From NCBI GenBank assembly GCA_002238555.1, contig MPMO01000046.1:1-42931 (forward strand): a stretch of DNA of 42,931 bases. The letters are read 5' to 3'. A program made the translations under genes and the position numbers. This DNA comes from Caldilineaceae bacterium bin34 (lineage in GTDB: Bacteria; Chloroflexota; Anaerolineae; Caldilineales; Caldilineaceae). Below, piece by piece: positions 1-8,750 of this stretch; position 1 is the first letter of the stretch; the number at the start of each line of letters is the position of its first letter. The notes below the pieces were generated by a model. The model made no database searches and was not told the DNA's origin. It worked only from the letters and a program-made list of their open reading frames with translations.

Positions 1-598
1 GGTCGACCGGCACCTCGAACACGATGTAGGCGTACCACTTCGGCTGCTTGCTTTCGGACTCCTGCCGTACGCGCACGGTCAGAGGCTGGCCGTCGGCATA
101 CCGGTGGATGGGACCGAGACGCGTCCAGCCCCTCTTGGGGATGTACAGCCTCCCGTCCTCGATGCGCACGCGGGACGGGATGGTGAAGGCGGGCTGTGTG
201 TAGTGCTTGGCCTTGTACTGCGGACGCCCGTGGTCCGGACGGTCCGGGTCGAAGAACGCGGCGTAGGCATCGGCCATGTACTTGCAGGCGTACCGGACGA
301 CTTCGTAGCTGTAGTCCTTCAGCCACTCGTGGCCGGGTGCGTTCCGCAACTGCGTGAACCGCTGGCCCAGCGTGAAGAAGGTCGGACGGCCGGGACCCTC
401 CCCCGGCTTGCCGAACGCCTTTCACATGCGGTAGTCCGTCTCGTGCCCGGCCAGCACGTGGTTCCAGGCGAACCGGCAGGCACCCGCCAGTTGTTCGAGG
501 TACTGGCCGTTCGCGGCCGTGCCGGGATACAGACGCACGCGCAGGGTCCGCATGACGGTCCGGGGCTCTGGCGTTGTGGACTTGGGTGTGCTGGTCAT
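1..598 (-). pseudogene. tnpB: TnpB (IS200/IS605-type OrfB), N-terminal half, in-frame stop
   Basis: This is the N-terminal part of a TnpB-like RNA-guided nuclease encoded by an IS1341/IS605-type element; the window edge removes the RuvC half. The opening residues RTLRVRLYPG and the following helix ending in WNHVLAGHETDYRM match the usual TnpB N-terminus. A TGA at 424-422 interrupts the frame, yet the same frame stays open and TnpB-like on both sides (KAFGKPGEGPGRPTFFTLGQ just after it), so this is one nonsense codon rather than a frameshift, probably TGG to TGA. The ATG at 598 is chosen because an upstream ATG at 658 would lie at the expected transcription start. No tnpA (Y1 transposase) is visible beside it. 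It is a different subfamily from the TnpB at 25517-26830. Confidence 0.75.
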
Positions 599-662
599 GG
601 TGTCATCTTCACCGTGTCCGGTCGAGGGCCCGGTTTGCAGTCGGGTCCTCTCTTTCACAGGA

Positions 663-689
663 ATTGTAGCACAAGGGTTCGACTGTCAA
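663..689 (-). promoter_or_regulatory. Predicted promoter of the broken tnpB
   Basis: On the minus strand a TTGACA (689-684) and a TACAAT (668-663) are separated by 15 bases. The spacing is short but both hexamers are close to consensus. The -35 box lies inside the left arm of the inverted repeat at 684-709, so this end of the repeat element points a promoter at tnpB. Confidence 0.45.
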
Positions 690-858
690 CTATTGGATAT
701 AAGCCCCATGGGTTTCGGATGGAATGCCGACCATAGTGTAGTGGATTAACCTGCCGCACACCTGCCGCAGTCGTCATATTCGCACTTGCATTGGTTGCGC
801 AACAGCCAGTTCCGCTTTATTGGGCGTATGGAATGGGGCTTATATCGATAAGTTGACA
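684..858. repeat. 175-bp element with 26-bp imperfect terminal inverted repeats
   Basis: The arm at 684-709 (starting TGTCAAC, ending ATATAAGCCCCAT) matches the reverse complement of 833-858 with one single-base indel and few mismatches. The interior, 710-832, has no coding capacity that I can defend. Each arm carries an outward-facing TTGACA, on the minus strand at 689-684 and on the plus strand at 853-858. This looks like a small MITE-like element or a relic of an insertion sequence. I see no clear target-site duplication, and no second copy in the window. Confidence 0.6.
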
Positions 859-954
859 ACAGCGACTCTTGCCAGTGTGTATGCGGAGTGCCGGGTCTGG
901 GAAATCAGAACGAGCATGGGACAGGTCCGCGGCGCCCATGCTTCACTGTACTTG

Positions 955-2199
955 TCAGATATCGAGGGGCGGTTTCGGCTCGCGCGGTTCAGACGGGGGG
1001 CCCGGAGCGCCACCGTCTTCAAGATCGCCAGGCAACAGCAGGGAACGCCACTCATCGGGGGTTTTCTGCACCGCCAGAATGCGGTCCACCACGTCCGCAG
1101 GCGGACCATGCTGGCGCCAAGCCGCCTCGACCCGATCCAGGTACCCAACCGCCAGTTCTCCGGACAGGAGCCTATGCATCATGGCGACGGCCACACTGGC
1201 CTCGCCCGCAACCCGGGTTTCCTGCAGAGCCCGGGCATGCCGTTTCCGTTCTTCTTCCCTCTCGACTTCCGCGTCGGTCTCGCGATCCCGCCAGCGTTCG
1301 GTGTCGGGGTCCCACCACTGGAAACGCGGGGGCGAGCGTTCCTCCTCCGGCACCCCGCGGAACTCCTCATCATTTTCCCGCGCGTCGGGCTGGAAGCGCA
1401 CATGTGTGCCAAATACCTCGCTCCAGTACTCGGCCGCGATGGGTGCCTGCCGGTAGGCTCCGCCTTCCAGTCGGTACATTAGGAGTTCCCGTGGTGAACG
1501 CGACCGGCGCTTCCCGCCGAGGTCGTATATCAGGTACTCCGAAATCCCCGCCGCGGCGTACAGGTGCATCTTGTAGTTGAGATCACGATGCGCCGAGCCT
1601 TCGGACACCACTTCCAGCACCAGTGGCGGGACAGGGGCCCCCAGGTCGAGCCTGAGTACTCCCTTGGGCATGAACCGTTCCCGTTCCGACCCTGACATGG
1701 CTGTCCGTATCAACATGTCCGGACGCACGCCTTTCTTGACAGGGTGGCTTGCGCGGGTGGCTTGGTTGACGCGTTCGACGGTCTCCGGGCGGAAGCGGAT
1801 TTCCACTTCATAGTCCGGCTCGAGGTTCGTATGGGCCAGAGTGTCGGCGGACGTGCCGGCACTGCGCTCCTGGACTTTCCGTGCCCGTTTTTCCAAGGGA
1901 CTCACAACGCCGTCCTCGTCGTATTCCAGAAAGTGGACCCCTTCGGCTCCGTAGTCGGGGTCGGTAGTGGATTCCTGGTCGTATTCGTGGGCGGGGTCAT
2001 AGATGAATCCCGGATCGAAGTGGTACAGGGCTTGCAGTTCGCGCCGCCATTCCGCAAGGTGCTCCCGTCGCCAGGCAGACCGCGCTTGGCGTGCTTCCCG
2101 CGTCATGTCCGGATTGGCAATGTCAACCGTTGGGGCCGTGTCCCAACCGTTGGTTCCCGCCGTGGCGGGTGACTGTACCTGTACCTCAACCGCAGCCAT
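955..2199 (-). CDS. Uma2 (DUF820) family putative endonuclease
   Basis: The 414-residue protein contains a Uma2/DUF820 domain (PD-(D/E)XK fold) in its middle, roughly residues 130-270. Visible pieces are RPDMLI with the family Asp, then PPLVLEVVSEGSAHRDLNYK, which carries the Glu and Lys of the nuclease core, followed by YAAAGISEYLIYDL, the usual end of the domain. Long charged flanks make it about twice the length of a minimal Uma2 protein: an acidic N-terminus and a C-terminal Glu/Arg-rich, probably coiled-coil tail ending in a Pro-rich stretch. Uma2 proteins are abundant in Chloroflexota and Cyanobacteria and their biological role is not settled. It is the last gene on this strand before the tnpB remnant; no operon partner is evident. 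Confidence 0.75.
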   Translation of the reverse strand: MAAVEVQVQSPATAGTNGWDTAPTVDIANPDMTREARQARSAWRREHLAEWRRELQALYHFDPGFIYDPAHEYDQESTTDPDYGAEGVHFLEYDEDGVVSPLEKRARKVQERSAGTSADTLAHTNLEPDYEVEIRFRPETVERVNQATRASHPVKKGVRPDMLIRTAMSGSERERFMPKGVLRLDLGAPVPPLVLEVVSEGSAHRDLNYKMHLYAAAGISEYLIYDLGGKRRSRSPRELLMYRLEGGAYRQAPIAAEYWSEVFGTHVRFQPDARENDEEFRGVPEEERSPPRFQWWDPDTERWRDRETDAEVEREEERKRHARALQETRVAGEASVAVAMMHRLLSGELAVGYLDRVEAAWRQHGPPADVVDRILAVQKTPDEWRSLLLPGDLEDGGAPGPPSEPREPKPPLDI

Positions 2200-2413
2200 G
2201 TTCCGCTTCTCTTTGTTGTGGCGATGTCATTCTACAGAATGTTTCAAATTTCAAACTCCGATGGTTGACGAAGGCTGCGGCACCCCCAAACCCCTTCTCC
2301 ACCAGCCAGGCCTCGGTCATGCCGCGCAGCAGGTCGGAGATGGCGGAGTTGTGTTTGAGGATGGCCTGCTGCGGACGGCCGCGGCGGCGAGTGCCGGTCA
2401 GGCAGCCGGACAC
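2186..2413 (-). CDS. Small hypothetical ORF, doubtful
   Basis: A 75-residue open frame that overlaps the start of the Uma2 gene by 14 bases and fills the 2200-2518 gap. It has a basic start (TRRRGRPQQAILKHNS) and no motif I recognise. It could be a remnant of a larger gene or noise. No convincing ribosome-binding site was seen, so I treat it as weak. Confidence 0.2.
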   Translation of the reverse strand: MSGCLTGTRRRGRPQQAILKHNSAISDLLRGMTEAWLVEKGFGGAAAFVNHRSLKFETFCRMTSPQQREAEHGCG

Positions 2414-2518
2414 AAGGCACAGTGCGTCCGGCTGACGCCAGCGCAGAGATTGCAGATTATTGGGTTGGTTGTAGGTCCTGGTGCCTGGGGATTCTGCCAG
2501 GCAGATTGGTGGCCGGAC

Positions 2519-3226
2519 TCAGGTAGGACCTGCCAATTCGACGGCGAGAAGCATCCGTGCCGTGGACCAGGAGGTTCGGGTCATGTCCGGCACCTGCAGG
2601 CAGGGAATGGCACCATGGCTATCGGCCAGGGTGGCCGCGGCTTCGGCGGCGCGTTCCCCGACGGCCACGCTGGGCATCCCGGCACGGCGCGCGGCTTCGA
2701 TGCCGTAGTTGCTGTCCTCCATCACAAGACAATCCGGGGCTGCTTGTCCCATGGCTCCCGCCGCGTTGAGAAACAGGGCCGGATCCGGCTTGCTCCTGGG
2801 CAGGGCCACCCCCGACAGCAGGGCCGCGAAGTACCGGCCCAGGTCCAGGTCCCCGACCAGGGTCGCGATGCTTTGCATGGGCGCCGATGAAGCCACGGCC
2901 TGCAACAACCCCTCGCCGGCCATGGCCTCAAGCCACTCTCCGGCCCCCGGCAGCAACTTCAGTTCCGCCGGTGCGCGGCCCCGAAACAGGGTTGCCTTGA
3001 GCAGCGTCAGGCGATCGAGTTCGACCGCGGGCAGGTCGGGTCCCAGGTGCTCGCGCAGCACCGTCGGCGTGGTCTTGCCGAAGTCCGCCAGGAACTCCGC
3101 CTCCGAGTAGTCGATGCCGCAGCCCTGCATCACTTCCTGCCAGGTTTCGAAGTGGAGCCGCTCCGAATCCACCAGGGTCCCGTCCAGGTCCCAGATGACC
3201 GCCGTCGGTTGCCAGGGTGTCGTCAT
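2519..3226 (-). CDS. HAD-superfamily hydrolase, beta-phosphoglucomutase-like
   Basis: A 235-residue HAD subfamily I hydrolase with a helical cap. All four HAD motifs are visible: motif I DLDGTLVDSE (nucleophile Asp15, acid/base Asp17), motif II VASSA, motif III around the Lys of SKPDPALF, and motif IV VMEDSNYGIEAA with the metal-binding acidic residues. Members dephosphorylate or isomerise small phosphorylated metabolites such as sugar phosphates or phosphoglycolate; the substrate cannot be read from sequence. The ATG lies 3 bases after the gatB stop on the same strand, so the two genes are almost certainly co-transcribed, possibly as a house-cleaning phosphatase riding with gatB. Confidence 0.88.
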   Translation of the reverse strand: MTTPWQPTAVIWDLDGTLVDSERLHFETWQEVMQGCGIDYSEAEFLADFGKTTPTVLREHLGPDLPAVELDRLTLLKATLFRGRAPAELKLLPGAGEWLEAMAGEGLLQAVASSAPMQSIATLVGDLDLGRYFAALLSGVALPRSKPDPALFLNAAGAMGQAAPDCLVMEDSNYGIEAARRAGMPSVAVGERAAEAAATLADSHGAIPCLQVPDMTRTSWSTARMLLAVELAGPT

Positions 3227-3229
3227 CGG

Positions 3230-4744
3230 TCAGCTCCCGCTCCCAAGCAGTTCCTGCAACCGCGTGCGCGCGGTTTGGGGATCCGCCTGTCCCCTGGTGG
3301 CCTTCATTACCTGTCCCATGAAGAACCCCAGAAGTTTCATTTCCCCGGCCTGAATCCGGGCGTGCTCATCCGGATTGGCTTCGAAGATCTCGAGGATGGC
3401 GGCATCCAGCATGGACGTGTCCGACACCAGGGCCAGGCCTTCCCGCTCGATGATGGCGTTCGGATCCTCGCCGGTCTCCATCATGGCGGCCAGCACCTGC
3501 TTGGCGGTGTTGTTGTTGATTTGCCGGTCGGCCAGGGCCGTCAGCAGGTCGGCCAGCTGATGCGGCTGAACGCGGATGTCGGCAATCTGGCGCAGGTCCT
3601 GGCCTTCGCCCTGCCGATGCAGAAGGGCCAGCAGTTCGGTCGTGACCCAGAGCGCCATGGTCTGCGGTTTTCCGTCTTCGCCGCCCCAGGCCGCCACCGC
3701 CGCCTCGAACCAGGTGGCCAGAGGGCGTTCGCTGGCCAGCAGGGACGCTTCGGCGGGACGCACGCCCCAGTCGTTCACGTACCGGTCCTCCTTGGCCTGG
3801 ACCAGTTCCGGCAGCCCCGCCTCGATGTGGGCGATGTCCTCCGGGGAGATTCTGAGGGGCGGCAGGTCCGGCTCGGGGAAGTAGCGATAGTCGTCCGAGC
3901 TTTCCTTGGACCGTTGCAGGACCGTAATCTGCCGGGATTCGTCCCAGCCCATGTTGACCTGTTCGATGGAGCCGCCCTTGGCCAGGACGCGCGCCTGCCG
4001 GTTGTGTTCGAAGGCAATGGCGGCGCGGACGGCGCGCAGGCTGTTCAGGTTCTTGACCTCGACCTTGGTGCCGTATGCCCCCCGCGCGGCCTGTTCGGCG
4101 GTGCGCACCGAAATGTTGGGCTCGCAGCGCAGCGCGCCCTTCTCCATGTCGCCGCTGTTGACGCCCAGGTAGCGGAGGATCGTGCGCAGGCGCACCAGGA
4201 AGCCGTAGGCCTCCTCCGCACTGGTGATGTCGGCCTCGGTCACGATTTCCATCAGGGGCACCCCCGCCCGGTTGAGATCGACGAGCGAACTCCCGCCTTC
4301 GTGCGTCGTCTTGCCGGTGTCCTCCTCCAGATGCGCCCGCCGGATGCGGATTGTGCCGGTATCGCCGCCGGGCAGGGGGATGTCCACCCGGCCGTCGACG
4401 CACAGGGGGTATTCGAACTGCGTGATCTGGTAGCCCTTGGGCAGGTCCGGGTAGGTGTAGTTCTTGCGTGCGAAGACGGCGGTATCGGGAATGCGGCAAC
4501 CCAGGGCCAGGCCGGTGGCAATCGTGGCCTCCACGGCCCTTTGGTTGATGACCGGCATGGCTCCCGGCATCCCCAGGCACACGGGACAGACGTGGGAGTT
4601 GGGGTCGAACCCCTGGTATGTGGCACTGCAGGCGCAAAACATCTTCGAACGGGTCGCGACCTGGGCATGGACCTCCATGCCCACGACCAGCTGCCATTCG
4701 ATGCCGCCGACGGTGACCAGATCTGCGGAACGGGCCGATGTCAT
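3230..4744 (-). CDS. gatB: Asp-tRNA(Asn)/Glu-tRNA(Gln) amidotransferase subunit B
   Basis: The 504-residue protein is the GatB subunit of the GatCAB transamidosome partner. It phosphorylates mischarged Glu-tRNA(Gln) or Asp-tRNA(Asn) and accepts ammonia from GatA. Near the N-terminus GMEVHAQVATRSKMFC is the GatB signature, followed by the zinc site Cys-Ala-Cys and CPVC (residues about 37-57). ARKNYTYPDLPKGYQITQFE and VDLNRAGVPLMEIVTE are further family blocks. The C-terminal YqeY/tail domain (from about residue 335) ends with GFFMGQVMKATRGQADP, which is typical. gatA and gatC are not adjacent here. The length fits the family (about 475-500). Confidence 0.97.
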   Translation of the reverse strand: MTSARSADLVTVGGIEWQLVVGMEVHAQVATRSKMFCACSATYQGFDPNSHVCPVCLGMPGAMPVINQRAVEATIATGLALGCRIPDTAVFARKNYTYPDLPKGYQITQFEYPLCVDGRVDIPLPGGDTGTIRIRRAHLEEDTGKTTHEGGSSLVDLNRAGVPLMEIVTEADITSAEEAYGFLVRLRTILRYLGVNSGDMEKGALRCEPNISVRTAEQAARGAYGTKVEVKNLNSLRAVRAAIAFEHNRQARVLAKGGSIEQVNMGWDESRQITVLQRSKESSDDYRYFPEPDLPPLRISPEDIAHIEAGLPELVQAKEDRYVNDWGVRPAEASLLASERPLATWFEAAVAAWGGEDGKPQTMALWVTTELLALLHRQGEGQDLRQIADIRVQPHQLADLLTALADRQINNNTAKQVLAAMMETGEDPNAIIEREGLALVSDTSMLDAAILEIFEANPDEHARIQAGEMKLLGFFMGQVMKATRGQADPQTARTRLQELLGSGS

Positions 4745-4768
4745 GTTCAGTTCAGTTCAATTCAATCC
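4745..4768 (-). repeat. Pentanucleotide repeat in the gatB leader
   Basis: Directly upstream of the gatB ATG the minus strand reads as four tandem copies of TGAAY, with no recognisable Shine-Dalgarno sequence. The repeat lies between the start codon and the likely promoter near 4788-4793. Confidence 0.5.
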
Positions 4769-4786
4769 ATCAAATTCAAGTCTGCC

Positions 4787-4793
4787 TATTATG
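4787..4793. promoter_or_regulatory. Possible back-to-back -10 elements between gatB and the lytic transglycosylase
   Basis: The short divergent spacer contains TATTAT on the plus strand (4787-4792) and CATAAT on the minus strand over the same bases. Neither has a good -35 partner. If the plus-strand -10 is used, an in-frame ATG at 4791 cannot be the transglycosylase start, which supports the ATG at 4878. Confidence 0.3.
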
Positions 4794-4877
4794 ATCGCAG
4801 ATGTCCGGTCCCACGGGCCCACGCAGCCTGTGGATTCATTGGCCGCCGCCTCTGTCCCGTATTCCCGCCTCCGATCC

Positions 4878-7367
4878 ATGTCCCGCCAGCCGGCCTTCCG
4901 CACACCGTGGAACCTGCCTTCCCACCGAACCTGGGTGGTCACGCTGTGTCTGTTGGCCGCCTGTCTGGCGGGCGCCTGCGGTCGCGATCGGTCCCCGGAC
5001 CTGGATGTCGAGGTGGCCACGGCCACACCAACCCGGGGAGCGGCCCCTGCGGTTGCGGAACCCGACCCCACACCCGCGCCCCCGCCCCGCGCCCGAACAC
5101 CCGCGGAAGCGCTGGCCTGGGGCAGGCAACTGGAAGCCGACGGCCAGGCCGATGCCGCAGTACGGGCCCTGTCGGGGGTCGTCCAGGCATCGGATCCGGC
5201 CCTGGCCTGGCAGGCCGCCTTGGCCCAAACCCGCCTGTTGGTGCAGTCCGGGCAGTGGGCGGCGGCGGACGAAGCACTGGACCGGTTCTTCGCGGCGGCC
5301 GACCGGCTTGGGGAGCCCCTGGACGATGTGCATCTTGGCAGCGCCTGGATCCAACGGGCCATCGTGCGCGGGGCATTGCTGGACACTGCGGGGGCCGAGG
5401 ATGCCTGGCAACGGGCTCTCGATCACTTGCCGGTCATGGAGGTGTGGATCCACCGGCGTTGGGGCCGGATGCTGTTTGAAGTCGGCCGGCCGGAACAGGG
5501 ACTGGACCATTGGCGCACGGCTGCGGACCTGGCCCCGACCGTGTCCGAGCAGGCCTATGTCCTCCTGAGCATGGCCGGCCGGCAGGAAGCCCGCGGTCTG
5601 CATGAGGAAGCAGCCGGGATCTACGAGGAGATTCTCGATTTCGCCCGGGAACCGGCCTATCGAACGCGCATCCACCACATGGCCGGCCAGGCCTGGCTTG
5701 AGGCAGGCCGTCCCGAACAGGCCTTCAGCCACTGGTATCAGGCCACGGAAACCCAGCGCGAGAGCTGGTATGCCTGGCTGTCCCTGGCCAGGCTGATTGA
5801 GCACGAACAGGAGTTCGATCCCTACAACCGGGGATACATCAACCATGCCGCCGGCAGTTGGGAGGCGGCGGTCGCTGCCTTCGACACCTATCTTGAAACG
5901 GCCGAGGCCTCCGACCACAGGTTGCCCTGGGCGTTGTTGTACGCGGGCCATTCGTTGGCGGAGTTGGAAGGCTGGGTGCGAGCCGTCGCCCACTACCGTC
6001 GGATTGTGGAGGAATTCCCCGCTTGCGACTGCATCGGTGCGGCTTGGCATGGACTGCTGCGCGTCTACGCGGCCGTGGACAACGCAGACGCCTATGCGCA
6101 GGCCCTGGCCGACTTCAGGGACGCGCAACCCAACGATCCGACCCTGGCCGCCCTCGATGCCGATGAAGGGTTCGCCCTGCTGGCACAGGGGGATGCCGCG
6201 GCGGCCGGAGAGGTGTTGACAAGGTTTGCCGCGGGTTTCCCGGAGCACAGCCGCGTTCCCGAAGCCCTGTTCGCGTTGGCTGAGTCGGCACTGTTCAACG
6301 GCGATTACGGCCTGGCCAAGGGGTATTGGCGGAAACTGCGCGAGGCCCACCGCTGGTACCGGCCGGCCGAGGTGGGATATTGGAGTGCGCGTACCCTGTG
6401 GGAGATGGACGAACGGGAAGGCGCCAGGTTTGCCTGGAACCACACCGCGTCCACCTGGCCCGAATCCTTCCACGGGCTGGCTTCCAGGCAGGCCGTGCGG
6501 CGCAGCGACGGTTCCAGTCAGTTCCTGATTGAGGACATGGCGGCGCTGGCGGCCGATGCGCCTGTGCTGGAAGGCGATGACGGGTCGGCCCGCTTTGCCT
6601 GGCAGTGGCTGGGTTGGTGGGCGGAAGACGGTTCCGTGGATCAAGCCGGACTGGCGGACATGCCCGGCTTGCAGCAGGGCGAGGTCCTGCTGGCACTGGG
6701 GTTGCGGCAGGAGGCCCTGACCGTGTTGAACCCGGTGCCCGAGCAGGTTCGGCAGGATCCGCACGCCCTGCTGGCGCTCGCCGAGTGGTTTGCCCAACAC
6801 GAACTCCATCGGCTGTCCATCCTGTCGGCCCGCTATCTCTATTTCCTGGCCCCGTCGTCCCGGGTTGCCGAACTGCCCATCCATGTCCAGAAACTCCTGT
6901 TTCCCCGGCCTTGGCCGGATTTGGTGGCCTCGGCGACCATGAGCCACGACGTTCCGGAACTGTATTTCTGGAGCCTGTTGCGGCAGGAAAGTTTGTTTGA
7001 GCCCACGGCGGTGTCGGGCAGCAACGCCATCGGCCTGGCGCAGGTCATTCCCGACACGGGCGACTGGGTGGCCCTGCAGCGCGGCATCGTCGGGTTTGAA
7101 ACCGCCCACCTGGAACGGCCCTATCTGAGTGTGGACTTTGGTGCCTGGTACCTGCGCCGGGTGTGGCAGGACGTGGATCGCAACTGGCTGACCGCACTGG
7201 TGAGCTACAACGCCGGACCCGGCAACGGATCCCATTTCCGGAACGTGGCCGGCGCGGATGATCTCGAGTTTCTTGCCGCCATTACCCTGGCGGAGCCGGT
7301 GGCCTACGTCGAAGCCATTGTGGTCAACCTGTATCACTACACCCGGTTGTATGGACAGGCGCAGTAG
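4878..7367 (+). CDS. Soluble lytic murein transglycosylase-like lipoprotein with TPR region
   Basis: An 829-residue envelope protein. The N-terminus has a basic start, a hydrophobic stretch and a LAAC lipobox, so it is predicted to be lipid-anchored outside the membrane. A Pro/Thr linker follows. Residues about 85-660 form a long alpha-helical repeat region (tetratricopeptide-like, with repeated AGRPEQAFSHWYQAT-type units), comparable to the superhelical U domain of Slt70. The last 155 residues are an SLT/LysM-family goose-lysozyme-like domain: the catalytic Glu is E704 in LLRQESLFEP, followed by GLAQVIP and SYNAGPGN. The enzyme should cleave the MurNAc-GlcNAc bond to form 1,6-anhydro ends. 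An alternative in-frame ATG at 4791 would overlap the probable -10 box and lengthen the signal peptide unusually. Confidence 0.9.
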   Translation: MSRQPAFRTPWNLPSHRTWVVTLCLLAACLAGACGRDRSPDLDVEVATATPTRGAAPAVAEPDPTPAPPPRARTPAEALAWGRQLEADGQADAAVRALSGVVQASDPALAWQAALAQTRLLVQSGQWAAADEALDRFFAAADRLGEPLDDVHLGSAWIQRAIVRGALLDTAGAEDAWQRALDHLPVMEVWIHRRWGRMLFEVGRPEQGLDHWRTAADLAPTVSEQAYVLLSMAGRQEARGLHEEAAGIYEEILDFAREPAYRTRIHHMAGQAWLEAGRPEQAFSHWYQATETQRESWYAWLSLARLIEHEQEFDPYNRGYINHAAGSWEAAVAAFDTYLETAEASDHRLPWALLYAGHSLAELEGWVRAVAHYRRIVEEFPACDCIGAAWHGLLRVYAAVDNADAYAQALADFRDAQPNDPTLAALDADEGFALLAQGDAAAAGEVLTRFAAGFPEHSRVPEALFALAESALFNGDYGLAKGYWRKLREAHRWYRPAEVGYWSARTLWEMDEREGARFAWNHTASTWPESFHGLASRQAVRRSDGSSQFLIEDMAALAADAPVLEGDDGSARFAWQWLGWWAEDGSVDQAGLADMPGLQQGEVLLALGLRQEALTVLNPVPEQVRQDPHALLALAEWFAQHELHRLSILSARYLYFLAPSSRVAELPIHVQKLLFPRPWPDLVASATMSHDVPELYFWSLLRQESLFEPTAVSGSNAIGLAQVIPDTGDWVALQRGIVGFETAHLERPYLSVDFGAWYLRRVWQDVDRNWLTALVSYNAGPGNGSHFRNVAGADDLEFLAAITLAEPVAYVEAIVVNLYHYTRLYGQAQ

Positions 7368-7400
7368 GCCCATGGGTGCGTCGGGACCCGGATCGGGTGC

Positions 7401-7415
7401 CCGGCCACCGGCCGG
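7401..7415. terminator. Small GC-rich hairpin between convergent genes
   Basis: CCGGCC (7401-7406) pairs with GGCCGG (7410-7415) around a 3-base loop, in the 69-base gap between the transglycosylase stop and the end of the amidase gene. It could act as a bidirectional terminator, but there is no U-tract. Confidence 0.25.
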
Positions 7416-7436
7416 AGGGTCGGGTGGTGCCCGGTG

Positions 7437-8201
7437 TCAGGAGGACGGTTCCGGCAACGGCGGCATGTCGGTCGGGGTCAGGAAGCACCGAATGCTGTCC
7501 ACGATGCCGTCCGCGACGATTTCGGGACGGTCGAACAGGAGCTCCTGATCCCCTCCCATGAAACCCATCTCCAGAATCACGGAAGGAGTGCGGCCCGCCA
7601 CTTTGGCATGCATGTGGTACCGGATCATGTCTTCCGTGATGCTGTAGGCGTGCCAGGGCAGGCCCGTGTGGTGTTCATACCAATTCCGCAGGCAGGCGAT
7701 GAAGTCCTGCTCCGCCTCCCGAGTCAGGGAGGTTGGCAGATTGGCCGCCTTGTATCCGGTCGCGTCAATGCAAGAATCGGCATGCAGGCTTAGGGCCAGG
7801 TTGACCGACAATCCGTTCAGGCGTTCATCCAGTTCGTACAGGCGCGTGACCCTGGCTCCCAATCCTTCCAGGCGCGGGATGACGATGTCCGCCACCCTCT
7901 GATTGGCTTGCAACTCGGTATGGGTGGCAACACCGTTTTCTTCGCATATGGCACCAATGTCCTGCACCGCATCCTCTTTCGACCAGTGGCCCACGAGGAT
8001 TGCGATTGAAGACCCCGACAGTGGGCCTTGAACCGTCGGTGTGCGTCTTGCGCGGGTGCTGTCCTGGGATGCCTGCCATCGATCCGAATCGGCTTCCCGA
8101 CCCATCTCAATCACGCGGAACTGAACGAGGGCCGCGCCCAGTGCCACAGCAATGGCGATGGCTATCATGAGGCCGCGGCGTAACGCCTGGGAGCGATGCA
8201 T
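7437..8201 (-). CDS. N-acetylmuramoyl-L-alanine amidase (Amidase_3 type), membrane-anchored
   Basis: A 254-residue protein with a single N-terminal membrane segment at residues about 10-29 and no lipobox, so probably an uncleaved anchor with the catalytic domain outside. The domain fits zinc-dependent Amidase_3: His72 in LVGHWSKED, Glu96 in THTELQANQRVADIV, His140 in LALSLHADS, and the catalytic Glu in SVILEMGFMGGDQELLFD near residue 210. The glycine-rich DPGHGG loop of classical members is altered to VGHW, so this is a divergent branch. It would remove stem peptides from MurNAc. It converges with the lytic transglycosylase, and both act on peptidoglycan. Confidence 0.8.
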   Translation of the reverse strand: MHRSQALRRGLMIAIAIAVALGAALVQFRVIEMGREADSDRWQASQDSTRARRTPTVQGPLSGSSIAILVGHWSKEDAVQDIGAICEENGVATHTELQANQRVADIVIPRLEGLGARVTRLYELDERLNGLSVNLALSLHADSCIDATGYKAANLPTSLTREAEQDFIACLRNWYEHHTGLPWHAYSITEDMIRYHMHAKVAGRTPSVILEMGFMGGDQELLFDRPEIVADGIVDSIRCFLTPTDMPPLPEPSS

Positions 8202-8288
8202 GGACGGAGGCTGGCGACACTGTCACCCCCAAGCGGAGGCGATGGCCGATGGGCGGAGGATTGCGGGGAACACGAAGCAAATCAGGGG

Positions 8289-8294
8289 ATTATA
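8289..8294 (-). promoter_or_regulatory. Probable -10 box of the amidase gene
   Basis: A perfect TATAAT on the minus strand, 88 bases upstream of the amidase ATG, in the context CTATAATCC, which also occurs at the pyrF promoter. No convincing -35 was seen. Confidence 0.4.
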
Positions 8295-8720
8295 GGTGTG
8301 TGCACGGAACGGGAGCCTATTGGCGGCCCACCCGGACTCCGGTGCCTCGCCATTGTTTTTGGGTTTGAGTTCACCATCGGCACTCCCAATCGCGGGGAAT
8401 GCCCGGTTGGTTTGCGTCGGACTGCGGCGGTTGTCGTCAGGGGCAGGAAGTGGAACCCTTGTTCGGCCGGCGGGGACATCCGGCGCGCACATCCTGCCCC
8501 GGTCCAGCGGGCGCAGAAACCCGTCATACGGCCAAGTCCGACTTGCTCGGCGGGGGCTGGTCTCGGACATGCCGGATCAGTGATTTGTCCATTGATACGC
8601 AAGAGATCAGGATAAAGTGCAGGATGAGAATTCCTTGTTGATTATGGATGACACAGTTGCGGATGGAAAATCCTTGGTTATCTTATAATTTTCATAAACT
8701 TATTCAATTTTCAAGGACGG

Positions 8721-8750
8721 TTGTCATTCGGTGTGCGGTACGTGTAAACT
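8721..8750 (+). promoter_or_regulatory. Candidate promoter for the FN3 protein gene
   Basis: TTGTCA (8721-8726), an 18-base spacer and TAAACT (8745-8750, preceded by TG in the extended -10 position) lie 75 bases upstream of the ATG in an AT-rich stretch. A TATAAT at 8684-8689 is a second candidate without a good -35. Confidence 0.4.

Noticed and set aside
3047..5479. Long plus-strand open frame opposite gatB
   Set aside because: It is the antisense shadow of gatB in GC-rich DNA; it has no domain signature, while the opposite strand encodes a full GatB.
4836..7373. 845-codon minus-strand frame
   Set aside because: Antisense shadow of the lytic transglycosylase gene; composition is Gly/Arg/Gln-rich with no motif.
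8223..8570. 115-codon minus-strand frame upstream of the amidase
   Set aside because: Pro/Arg-rich, no ribosome-binding site, overlaps the probable amidase promoter.
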